DNA of 64,000 nucleotides from Paenibacillus xylanexedens (GTDB lineage Bacteria; Bacillota; Bacilli; Paenibacillales; Paenibacillaceae). Of the stretch, positions 53,738-61,695 are shown piece by piece. The stretch covers positions 186,001 to 250,000 of the forward strand of contig NZ_VEBF01000004.1 of the NCBI RefSeq assembly GCF_007676705.1, written 5' to 3'. A program made the position numbers and the translations under genes. A model generated the notes under the pieces. That model was not told the DNA's origin. It ran no database searches and saw only the letters and a program-made list of their open reading frames with translations. The first letter of the stretch is position 1; the number at the start of each line of letters is the position of its first letter.

Positions 53738-54829
53738 ATGAAGATCATGACGGTGCTGGGTACGAGACCTGAGATCATACGACTCAGCCTGATCATTTCC
53801 AAGCTGGACCAGTACGCGTCCAAACATATTCTGGTACACACGGGACAGAACTTCACGGAAAGTCTCAGCGGTCTCTTTTTCAAGGAAATGGGCCTGCGTG
53901 CACCGGATTACGTTCTCCAGGATGAAGCGGCCTCCCTGGGACGGCAGCTGTCCTCGATGTTTACGCAGATGGAAGATCTGATATTGCAGGAGAAGCCCGA
54001 TAAATTGTTGCTGCTCGGTGATACCAATAGCGCATTATGTGCTGTGCTGGCTGAACGCATGGGTGTCCCTGTTATTCATATGGAAGCAGGCAATCGCTGC
54101 TTCGACCTGGATGTGCCTGAGGAGAAGAATCGCAAGGTGATTGATGCCATCTCCACCATTAATATGCCTTACACGGAACAGAGCAAGAAACATCTGGTTA
54201 GCGAAGGAGTGCCCAGCAGGCGGATCGTGCTCACGGGCAATCCCATCTATGAAGTGATGCTGCATTATGATGCACAGGTAAGCTCCAGCAAAATACTCAA
54301 GAAACTCAAGCTGAAGTCCGGGAAATATTTTTTGGTTACCGCACATCGGGCCGAGAATGTGGATCACCCTCCTCATTTGCTGGAGATTATGAAAGGACTG
54401 AACCAGGTCGCTGAGGAACATGGGTTGCGTGTGATCTGCAGCATTCATCCACGAACAGCGATCCGGATTGCGGAACATTTGCAACTGGAGATGAACCCGC
54501 TGGTGGAGTTTCACGAGCCATTTGGATTCTTCGACTTCGTAATGCTTGAACGTCATGCACGCTGTGCACTCACGGATAGCGGTACCGTACAGGAGGAGTG
54601 CTGCATTATGGGTGTGCCGACCGTGACCATGCGTCGAACAACGGAGCGCCCGGAAACCGTGGATTGCGGCAGCAATGTAGTCTCCGGTCTGGATGCGGCT
54701 CGCATCGCCGATTGTGTGAAGGTCATGACTCAGATGTCTAACGATTGGGACTGCCCGCAAGGTTACAAAGCAACAGACGTATCCAGTAAAGTGGTTAAAT
54801 TTCTGCTTGGAGGGAAAATGCATGTTTGA
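53738..54829 (+). CDS. UDP-GlcNAc 2-epimerase family protein (FnlC/CapG type)
   Basis: A 363-residue epimerase: MTVLGTRPEIIRLS, LLGDTNSALCAVLAERMG, HMEAGNRCFDLDVPEEKNRK, TAHRAENVDHP and LTDSGTVQEECC. The form EAGNRCFD is that of the C2-epimerases acting on 6-deoxy sugars (FnlC, CapG, WbvD) rather than of WecB, where EAGLRTGD-like sequence is usual. It probably performs the C2 inversion making UDP-L-FucNAc or UDP-L-QuiNAc. ATG 53738 follows AAGGCAGGG; the ATG at 53720 overlaps the previous stop. Confidence 0.85.
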   Translation: MKIMTVLGTRPEIIRLSLIISKLDQYASKHILVHTGQNFTESLSGLFFKEMGLRAPDYVLQDEAASLGRQLSSMFTQMEDLILQEKPDKLLLLGDTNSALCAVLAERMGVPVIHMEAGNRCFDLDVPEEKNRKVIDAISTINMPYTEQSKKHLVSEGVPSRRIVLTGNPIYEVMLHYDAQVSSSKILKKLKLKSGKYFLVTAHRAENVDHPPHLLEIMKGLNQVAEEHGLRVICSIHPRTAIRIAEHLQLEMNPLVEFHEPFGFFDFVMLERHARCALTDSGTVQEECCIMGVPTVTMRRTTERPETVDCGSNVVSGLDAARIADCVKVMTQMSNDWDCPQGYKATDVSSKVVKFLLGGKMHV

Positions 54830-55808
54830 AAATAAGCGTATACTCGTGACTGGCGGTACGGGATCATGGGGTTATGAACTTGTGGCTCAACTGCTGCCCC
54901 AGCAGCCCAAAGAAATTATTGTGTATTCCCGGAACGAGTCCAGCCAAGTGGCCATGAGTCGTGATTTTGAAGACTCGCGTCTTCATTTCCGGATTGGAGA
55001 TATCCGTGACAAGGACGCCTTGACGGCTGCCTGCCAGCATGTGGACTATGTATTTCATCTGGCTGCACTCAAGCATGTTCCGGTGTGTGAAGATCAGCCG
55101 TACGAAGCACTCAAAACCAATGTCATTGGGACACAGAATGTAATCGAGGCGGCCATTGAGAACAAGGTGAAAAAAGTCATCTATATCTCGACTGACAAGG
55201 CTGCCAATCCATCCAACTTTTATGGCATGACGAAGGCCATCGGCGAGAAATTGATCGTGTATGCCAACTTGTTGCACAGCGACACCAAATTTGTTACGGT
55301 GCGAGGCGGAAATGTACTGGGAACAAACGGCAGTGTGGTGCATCTGTTCAAGAATCAGATTCGCCAAAAAGGCCAGGTGTCCATCACGGACATGAGCATG
55401 ACTCGATTCTTTCTTACCCTGAAGGACGCGATTACCCTGCTGTTCAAAGCTTCGGTGGAAAGTGTCGGTGGAGAGATCTTTGTCATGACGATGCCGACAT
55501 GCAAAATCGTGGATCTCGCTGAAGTGCTGATTGAGGATTCCGGTGTGGAGAACGTGTCCATTGTGGAACGTGGTATTCGTCCAGGAGAGAAAATCCACGA
55601 AATACTGATGAGTGAATTCGAGAGCATGACCACCGTTGTCTACGATGAGCAGTACCTGGTCATCCTCCCAACACTCGGTATACCGGGGCTACGTGAACAT
55701 TACACGAATTGTCCTCCGGTCTCCTTCAACAGCTTCAGTTCGGAACATCAACTAATGACCAAAGAGGAGATTCGTGAAATTCTGAAACGCGGAGGATTCC
55801 TGTCATGA
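54822..55808 (+). CDS. UDP-GlcNAc 4,6-dehydratase/epimerase (FnlA/CapE/WbvB-like)
   Basis: A 328-residue short-chain dehydrogenase: ILVTGGTGSWGYELVAQLL, VDYVFHLAALKHVPVCE, ISTDKAANPSNFYGMTKAIGEK with the catalytic Tyr-x-x-x-Lys, and RGGNVLGTNGSVV. The CapD/FlaA1-type short form removes water and epimerises UDP-GlcNAc to a 4-keto-6-deoxy-L sugar. ATG 54822 after GGAGGG overlaps the previous gene by eight bases, and the stop overlaps the next start (ATGA). Confidence 0.87.
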   Translation: MFENKRILVTGGTGSWGYELVAQLLPQQPKEIIVYSRNESSQVAMSRDFEDSRLHFRIGDIRDKDALTAACQHVDYVFHLAALKHVPVCEDQPYEALKTNVIGTQNVIEAAIENKVKKVIYISTDKAANPSNFYGMTKAIGEKLIVYANLLHSDTKFVTVRGGNVLGTNGSVVHLFKNQIRQKGQVSITDMSMTRFFLTLKDAITLLFKASVESVGGEIFVMTMPTCKIVDLAEVLIEDSGVENVSIVERGIRPGEKIHEILMSEFESMTTVVYDEQYLVILPTLGIPGLREHYTNCPPVSFNSFSSEHQLMTKEEIREILKRGGFLS

Positions 55809-56632
55809 AACTGCTGATACTTGGTGGGAACGGAATGGCCGGCCATATTCTGGTCGACTATTTCCGCCGTCAAGGTGTACACAGCGTCTTCTACACAACT
55901 CGGGATGTCACGGACCCGAATGGTCTGCTCCTGGATGTGAACGACAGCTTCATGGTCGACCGAATGGTAGAAGCGGTACACCCGGATGTGATTATTAATG
56001 CTGTAGGTGTATTGAACAGCTTCGCAGATGAGGACAAAATTACCGCATATCATATTAACGGTTTCCTGCCGCATCGTCTGCGGCGGGTTGCGGATACGGT
56101 TGGTGCACGTCTGATTCATATCAGCACAGATTGTGTGTTCAGCGGGGACCGGGGAGCATACCGGGAAGATGATGTCACAGACGGGACCTCTGCTTACGCC
56201 ATCACCAAAGCACTTGGCGAAGTTCAGGATGAAGGCCATCTGACGATCCGTACGTCCATCATTGGACCCGAGATTCGAAAAGGCGGCATTGGTCTGATGC
56301 AATGGTTTATGTCCAGCACAGGTGAAGTTGGCGGGTATACCCGCGTATTCTGGAACGGTGTGACTACGCTTGAGCTGGCCAAATGGGTAGACCATTACCT
56401 GGCTTCATCCGTTAGTGGTCTCATCCATCTGGCTCATCCGGTTCCTGTGAGCAAGCATGACCTGCTTGTGTTGTTCAAGGAGACCTGGGATAAGCAGGAT
56501 GTGACGATTGTGCGTGATGACAGTATGGTGCAGGACCGTACGCTGGTGTCCACTCGCGAGGATGTGAAGACAGACCTGCCGGATTATTCTACAATGCTGA
56601 AGGAGCTGGCATTATGGATGGAGCAGAGCTGA
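55805..56632 (+). CDS. RmlD-like 4-ketosugar reductase
   Basis: A 275-residue SDR: LLILGGNGMAGHILVDYF, VIINAVGVLNSFADE, HISTDCVFSGDRGAYREDD and SAYAITKALGEV with Tyr-x-x-x-Lys. It lacks the cupin domain of CapF/FnlB and is nearer to RmlD/WbvR, so it should reduce the 4-keto group of the product of the previous enzyme. This fits WbvB-WbvR-WbvD-like synthesis of UDP-L-QuiNAc or UDP-L-RhaNAc, or a FucNAc variant. Coupled on both sides by overlaps. Confidence 0.83.
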   Translation: MKLLILGGNGMAGHILVDYFRRQGVHSVFYTTRDVTDPNGLLLDVNDSFMVDRMVEAVHPDVIINAVGVLNSFADEDKITAYHINGFLPHRLRRVADTVGARLIHISTDCVFSGDRGAYREDDVTDGTSAYAITKALGEVQDEGHLTIRTSIIGPEIRKGGIGLMQWFMSSTGEVGGYTRVFWNGVTTLELAKWVDHYLASSVSGLIHLAHPVPVSKHDLLVLFKETWDKQDVTIVRDDSMVQDRTLVSTREDVKTDLPDYSTMLKELALWMEQS

Positions 56633-57555
56633 CAGGCAAGAAAGTACTGATCACAGGCGCCTCCGGATTTACCGGGCGACATGCCGTGTCTTATTTTCGG
56701 GAAGCTGGTGCGGTAGTTGCAGCGATAGTCCGGAGACCGGATGTGTATTCATTCGGTAAAGGCGCCCAAGTCCATGTCTGTGATCTGAATGATAAACAGC
56801 AAGTGCGTCTTCTGATCGACAAGGTGCAGCCTGACTATGTGCTGCATCTTGCCGGCAAAAATTCCGTACCCGATTCGTGGGCAGATCCATTGTTGGTCCT
56901 GGAGACGAATGTAATGGCTGTGCTGTATTTGCTGGATGCACTTCGCAGTTGTCCGGCAGCACGTACCGTTATTGTGGGATCAAGGTTAAAATATACACCG
57001 GAACCCGGCCGAATTCCCCAGCCTCCGCACCCGTACAGTCTCAGCAAAGCCCTGGAAGAGATGGTGTCTTTGTCTTGGATGTCGCTCTTCGGACAGCAGA
57101 TTATGTTGGCGGAGCCGGGCAATCTAATCGGAGCCGGTCCATCCACAGGCATCTGTTCACTGCTTGCGCGTCATGTTGTTGCCTGTGAGCAGGCGGGTAA
57201 AACCGAGGCATTCCGCCTGTCCGGGCGAGATAGTACTCGTGACTTTCTGGATGTGCGGGATGCCGTCAGGGCATATGCGACTCTCTTGGTACAAGGGACC
57301 AATGGTACGGTATATCCTGTGGTGTCCGGAGTTGAGCGCAGTCTTGGTGAAATTGCAGATCTGCTGTTGTCCATGACGGAGGCCGAAGTCCCTGTTCGCT
57401 GGGATGGAGCGTCTTCCGGTCCGGATGGTGCGGGGAAACAGGAGGAATTATCCATGCTGCGCAAGCTTGGCTGGCAGCCGCTGATTCCATTTGCCACATC
57501 GCTACAGGATATTCTGAGTGATGTTCGTGCCCAGCAAGGGAGGACGACAAATTGA
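56614..57555 (+). CDS. NAD(P)-dependent sugar reductase/epimerase (Rmd/Gmd-like)
   Basis: A 313-residue SDR: VLITGASGFTGRHAVSYF, VLHLAGKNSVPDSWADPLLVLETNV, HPYSLSKALEEM (Tyr-x-x-x-Lys) and RDFLDVRDAVRAY. The sequence is closest to GDP-4-keto-6-deoxymannose reductases and related epimerases. It would make a further deoxysugar, or act in the same HexNAc pathway. It overlaps the RmlD-like gene by 19 bases and the next gene by four. Confidence 0.82.
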   Translation: MDGAELTGKKVLITGASGFTGRHAVSYFREAGAVVAAIVRRPDVYSFGKGAQVHVCDLNDKQQVRLLIDKVQPDYVLHLAGKNSVPDSWADPLLVLETNVMAVLYLLDALRSCPAARTVIVGSRLKYTPEPGRIPQPPHPYSLSKALEEMVSLSWMSLFGQQIMLAEPGNLIGAGPSTGICSLLARHVVACEQAGKTEAFRLSGRDSTRDFLDVRDAVRAYATLLVQGTNGTVYPVVSGVERSLGEIADLLLSMTEAEVPVRWDGASSGPDGAGKQEELSMLRKLGWQPLIPFATSLQDILSDVRAQQGRTTN

Positions 57556-58268
57556 GTCCAAGAGTGTCCATTGTGATTCCATTCTACAACTGCCCTTACG
57601 TGCCACAGGCGATCCAAAGTGCGTTGAACCAGACGTATTCCGATGTGGAGATCATTGTTGTGAACGACGGCTCTACCCGGCATGCAGAGTTGCTTCAGCC
57701 CTATCTTCCCTATATAAATGTACTTGGCAAAAGCAATGGTGGTACAGCTTCGGCACTTAATCATGGCATCCGCCATGCCTCAGGTGACTATGTGGTTTGG
57801 CTTAGTTCGGATGACTATCTGTACCCTGATAAAATCCGGCATCAACTTGCGTTTATGCAGCGCGAGAATGTGCTGGTGTCTCATACGAATTTTCATTACA
57901 TCAATGAACATTCTGCCGTGACCAAGTTGAACGGAGGGCCTGAGCCGATGGCCGATCTGGATTGGCTGCGCGTGTTCGTTAACAGCAATCCGGTGAATGG
58001 CTGTACAGTCATGATCCGCAAAGATCTGTTCAGCGGGGTAGGCCTGTTCGATGAGCTGCTGCCTTATACGCATGATTTGGATCTCTGGCTGCGTATTCTT
58101 CTGAACGGTCATCGTTTTCCGTACTTGAACGAGCCACTTACTGCGTATCGTTGGCACGGAGGAATGGGATCAGTTCGGCATGCGGATGTCATCGGCAGAG
58201 AGGCATCCATGGTATGGTCCAGATATCGCGAACCGTTATTGCAGCGTATAGCGGCGCTTGGCGGGTAG
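57552..58268 (+). CDS. Glycosyltransferase family 2, tandem copy 1
   Basis: A 238-residue GT-A enzyme: VSIVIPFYNCPYVPQAI, EIIVVNDGSTRHAELL, GGTASALNHGIRHASGDYVVWLSSDDYL (Ser-Asp-Asp at the metal site) and a C-terminal HDLDLWLRILL. TTG start after GGGAGGA, overlapping the stop of the previous gene. The protein at 58538 is a close paralogue of the same length. Donor unknown; the nucleotide-sugar genes just upstream are candidates. Confidence 0.87.
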   Translation: MSPRVSIVIPFYNCPYVPQAIQSALNQTYSDVEIIVVNDGSTRHAELLQPYLPYINVLGKSNGGTASALNHGIRHASGDYVVWLSSDDYLYPDKIRHQLAFMQRENVLVSHTNFHYINEHSAVTKLNGGPEPMADLDWLRVFVNSNPVNGCTVMIRKDLFSGVGLFDELLPYTHDLDLWLRILLNGHRFPYLNEPLTAYRWHGGMGSVRHADVIGREASMVWSRYREPLLQRIAALGG

Positions 58269-58460
58269 TGTAGGAGGGCAGTTATGAGGCCGGTAGGTGG
58301 CTGATTAACGCCCTCTTTGCGCAGCAATTTTGCCGAAGATAGTGAGAGTGGAGATCGATTAACGGTTCTTAGATCACACGCCTATGTATGCAAGTTTAGC
58401 GAGCCGATATGCTGTCCATCCGTATTGAAATGTGCTTATACAGCACCACAGATGTCCGAT

Positions 58461-58487
58461 ACCGATTGAATCGTTCTTCATATAATA
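58461..58487 (+). promoter_or_regulatory. Sigma-K-like promoter before the last glycosyltransferase
   Basis: AC at 58461-58462, 16 bases, then CATATAATA at 58479-58487, matching the sigma-K pattern AC-N16-CATANNNTA. The TATAAT within it could equally be a vegetative -10. A mother-cell promoter would fit a spore-surface function. Confidence 0.4.
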
Positions 58488-58537
58488 GAGAAAAAGCAAT
58501 GGCTGTGCAGAGACAAGCGGAGGAAGGGGAGGCCCGA

Positions 58538-59254
58538 ATGGAGCCGAAAGTATCGATCGTCATTCCTTTTTATAATTGTGCGTATATCGAGCAGGCTGTT
58601 CACAGTGCCATTCACCAGACGTATTCTCATATTGAAGTGATCGTGGTGGATGATGGGTCAACCGAGCACGTGGAGAAGCTACAACCATTCATGGATTCTA
58701 TCCGCTATATTCGCAAAGAAAACGGTGGAACCGCAACAGCATTGAACGAGGGGATTAAGCAGGCGAAAGGAGAATATTTTGTTTGGCTCAGTTCAGATGA
58801 TGTCATGCTGCTGGATCGGGTGGAGAAGCAACTGAAGTTTATGCGAGAGGTTAAGGCTTCATTCTGTCATGGTGCCTACCATTATGTGAATGCAGATAGT
58901 GAGTGGTTGGATACGGTACAGCCTGAAGTGGGGAGTCGTCTGGAGATGCTGCAGGTACTGCTCGAAGGTTGTCCGATCAACGGCTGTACTGTCATGCTAG
59001 AGATGGAGGCGTTTGAGCGATTCGGCTTGTTCGATACCGATTTTCGCTACACGCATGACTACGAGATGTGGATGAGACTGTTTCCGATGTATGAGCTGTT
59101 TTATTACAATGAACCGCTAATGTGCTACCGTTTGCATGAGTCGATGGGGACCAAACGCCATTTCAAAGCGCTGGTGGCCGAGATGGAGCGGGTTCAGGCG
59201 AAGCACCGGCCAACGCTGCTTAATCTGCTGCATGTGGGTGGATATTGGAAGTAA
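58538..59254 (+). CDS. Glycosyltransferase family 2, tandem copy 2
   Basis: A 238-residue GT-A enzyme: VSIVIPFYNCAYIEQAV, EVIVVDDGSTEHVEKL, GGTATALNEGIKQAKGEYFVWLSSDDVML and HDYEMWMRLF. It matches the preceding gene product across its whole length. The start at 58538 follows AGGAAGGGGAGG by six bases; a longer frame to 58409 contains no site. It closes the second glycan region. Confidence 0.85.
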   Translation: MEPKVSIVIPFYNCAYIEQAVHSAIHQTYSHIEVIVVDDGSTEHVEKLQPFMDSIRYIRKENGGTATALNEGIKQAKGEYFVWLSSDDVMLLDRVEKQLKFMREVKASFCHGAYHYVNADSEWLDTVQPEVGSRLEMLQVLLEGCPINGCTVMLEMEAFERFGLFDTDFRYTHDYEMWMRLFPMYELFYYNEPLMCYRLHESMGTKRHFKALVAEMERVQAKHRPTLLNLLHVGGYWK

Positions 59255-59363
59255 GAATATTCAACCGAGTGCAAATTCCATATTGAATACCGGCGACTTA
59301 AATTTGCCAAAATTCATGCGGAACTTATACTTTTGATATATCAATACCACGTCAATAGATCAT

Positions 59364-59402
59364 TGAAAAAGGAGCAGCCTGCTTATAAACTGCAGACTGC
59401 TC
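59364..59402 (-). terminator. Terminator of the methyltransferase gene
   Basis: On the minus strand GAGCAGTCTGC pairs with GCAGGCTGCTC (one mismatch), followed by CTTTTTC. Confidence 0.65.
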
Positions 59403-59453
59403 ATAGATTATAGAACTCGTTTACCGTTAGTTTAATGAATTAATCATGTGGTG

Positions 59454-60341
59454 TTAACTTTTCACCGATCCGATTAGAACTTTAAAGTCCATAGTGACCT
59501 GTTTCAGATTCAACTGAAGAACTTTTTCAATGCGCTCTTCAGAAGTCCCCCATGATAATGGCGTCATACCCAACAACGGTTTGATTAATTGTGTATTTAA
59601 GTTCACTTGATATTGGATGCTTTCAACATCAATTAAATTGAATTGTTTCTTGAAGTGGTTGATTGTAAGTGAATTGGAATAATTTTGCTTCTCAGACCCC
59701 ATATAAAGGATTTCTCTTAACTCTTTTAGATAGTCCTGATTAGGCACGACTTTAATCACCAAACCATGATCACTTAATAACCTCTGAAATTCCCTATAAT
59801 TGGCTGGCGAAAGGATGTTCAAAATGAATTCGAACTTTTGACTTTGAAAGGGGCAGTTTGCAATATCCGTGACACACCAGATAGCACTTGGATTTTCTGC
59901 TGCAGCAGAACTAATTCCCTCTTTAGAAATATCGATTCCTACAGCCAATAGATCCATAGGTTTTGTTCGATTTATTTCGGTGTGTATGTTATTTAAGTGT
60001 GACCCCTCTCCACAACCTGCATCTAGCATCCTTATCGGCTCATTGCTCAAATGGTTATTCATTATAATCTGACTTACCGCACCATATAATGGATTGAATA
60101 AACCGTCTTTACTGATTATTCTTCTGTACTCAAAAATCTTTTTATCATATTTCGTACGCATACCTCGGGACAATAAGTTTACATATCCTTGCTTTGCTAT
60201 ATCGAAACAGTGATGATTGCTGCATACTAAACTCTGTAAATAGATAACTTGCATTGTTTTTTTACATAACGGACATCTAAATATTTCTTGATGCTTTTCA
60301 AGTATTGCAGCACTGATTAACTTTTTACTTTTTTGGAACAC
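59454..60341 (-). CDS. 23S rRNA (guanine-N1) methyltransferase, RlmA-like
   Basis: A 295-residue protein. An N-terminal zinc finger has CPLC and CSNHHCFD; CFDIAKQGYVNLL is a hallmark of RlmA(I)/RlmA(II). The SAM-binding domain includes MLDAGCGEGSHLNN and FEFILNILSP. These enzymes methylate G745 or G748 of 23S rRNA; RlmA(II) members give tylosin/mycinamicin resistance. It cannot be told which site is used. The start is uncertain: GTG 60341 has AGAGGGTG upstream; ATG 60359 has none. The low-GC codon use is unlike its neighbours, suggesting acquisition. Confidence 0.83.
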   Translation of the reverse strand: MFQKSKKLISAAILEKHQEIFRCPLCKKTMQVIYLQSLVCSNHHCFDIAKQGYVNLLSRGMRTKYDKKIFEYRRIISKDGLFNPLYGAVSQIIMNNHLSNEPIRMLDAGCGEGSHLNNIHTEINRTKPMDLLAVGIDISKEGISSAAAENPSAIWCVTDIANCPFQSQKFEFILNILSPANYREFQRLLSDHGLVIKVVPNQDYLKELREILYMGSEKQNYSNSLTINHFKKQFNLIDVESIQYQVNLNTQLIKPLLGMTPLSWGTSEERIEKVLQLNLKQVTMDFKVLIGSVKS

Positions 60342-60658
60342 AAAGAAGCACCCTCTCATTCATAATAGGTGAATGGAAAAAGGCACAGTCAAACAAACCC
60401 TAGCTATTTTGTCAAAATTGCCGGGTTATGTGATCTGCACCTTACATTACCTATAGCGAATGAATTGGATGATCATGGTCAAACTCTCCTTCATGAAATA
60501 CATTTGATCCCTATTAGTTTAACATGTTTCGCTTATATAAAAATACTTGCACGAATTCCCTGTATAATGAAACATAATTGTACACAGAAGGGAATGGACT
60601 ATGCGCAGATATCAATATCTTAAACCTAACTATTAATAAACTGATGGAGGTAAAAGTA

Positions 60659-61189
60659 TTGATTACAGAGTTACACACAGAACGGTTACAATTGCGAAAA
60701 ATGAAAGTATCGGATTCGGCCAGTTTGTTTAAGATTTGGTCTGATCCGGATGTTACGAAATTTATGAATGTTAGTAGTTTTACGGATGAAAATCAAGCCA
60801 CAGCAATGATTAATCTTCTGGATGATCTTTCTCAGGAAAACAAGGCTATCCGGTTCTCTATCATTGTACAAGAGTCCAATGAAATCATTGGTTCCTGTGG
60901 TTATAATTCGCTGGATTTTGAAAATCTAAAAGCAGAGATTGGGTATGACATTGCCAGATCCCACTGGGGGAAAGGATACGCTACAGAAGCGATCTTTTCT
61001 TTGTTAACTCACGCATTCTCGACTTTGAAGCTGAATCGAATTGAAGCAAAGGTTGATCCCGAGAATGTGAATTCGATCAAGCTCTTACAGAAGCTTGATT
61101 TTACATTTGAAGGAACACTCAGAGCATATGAGAGGGCAGGCGAAACGTTCAACGATCTGAGTATGTATTCCAAATTGGCAGCAGATTAA
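60659..61189 (+). CDS. GNAT acetyltransferase (RimJ/RimL-like)
   Basis: A 176-residue N-acetyltransferase: LHTERLQLRKMKVSDS at the start, IGYDIARSHWGKGYATEAI with the acetyl-CoA-binding loop R/Q-x-x-G-x-G/A-like HWGKGYAT, and ENVNSIKLLQKLDFTFEG at the end. The target may be a ribosomal protein N-terminus or a small amine. TTG 60659 follows GGAGGT by seven bases; ATG 60644 overlaps that site. Confidence 0.8.
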   Translation: MITELHTERLQLRKMKVSDSASLFKIWSDPDVTKFMNVSSFTDENQATAMINLLDDLSQENKAIRFSIIVQESNEIIGSCGYNSLDFENLKAEIGYDIARSHWGKGYATEAIFSLLTHAFSTLKLNRIEAKVDPENVNSIKLLQKLDFTFEGTLRAYERAGETFNDLSMYSKLAAD

Positions 61190-61524
61190 AAGATCAGGAT
61201 TTCCCCTAGTTCCAAGCCCTAGTTAACCTGTCACGTCTTATTAGGGTAATAACTATGAAATGCAAATTCTAAAGAATCTCAGTCACATTATCCCTTTGAA
61301 AAATGGCTTTCGAGCCGGAAAACCGACCATGATGGACGAAATAACGTCTCTGTGATTCGTAACAAGTCAGACATGCGCAAAAGGAAGTAAATAGCGCGTT
61401 CTCGGTTCGTTAGAACACAATTAAAGAAAATAAGGGGTGTCCCATGTCATTCGTATGACATATGGGATAACCCCTTATTTGATATTCCGGCATGTTATAT
61501 GAAGATGCCATGTAATTGGACGAC
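61190..61524. other. Intergenic region with long inverted repeat
   Basis: No gene seen. The only clear structure is the long hairpin at 61428-61480 between convergent genes. Confidence 0.6.
61428..61480. terminator. Long bidirectional hairpin terminator
   Basis: AAATAAGGGGT at 61428-61438 pairs with ACCCCTTATTT at 61470-61480; inside, TCCCAT...ATGGGA and ATGTCAT...ATGACAT extend the stem to more than 20 bp. The outer A and T runs allow function on both strands. Confidence 0.85.
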
Positions 61525-61695
61525 TCAATCTTCTGAATTCATGATCGCCATTGATGCAGGGTCGGGAAATACGTAACCTTTAGGCAACTTCTTCATCAGT
61601 TCATTCATTGTAGCGTAATCCACGTCAATGTGAGGTGTGGAGACAGGTGTAGAGAACCAACGATTATACAAATCACTAGGCACAAGCAGTGTCAT
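61525..61695 (-). CDS. 56-residue protein coupled to a glycosyltransferase gene
   Basis: On the minus strand ATG at 61695-61693 follows GGAGGG (8-base spacing) and overlaps the stop of the GT4 gene as ATGA. The 56-residue product begins MTLLVPSDLYNRWFSTP and ends in ASMAIMNSED; the middle is DVDYATMNELMKKLPKGYVFP. No domain is recognised, and it is not a membrane protein. The Shine-Dalgarno site, the overlap and the terminator downstream support a real gene. Confidence 0.7.
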   Translation of the reverse strand: MTLLVPSDLYNRWFSTPVSTPHIDVDYATMNELMKKLPKGYVFPDPASMAIMNSED

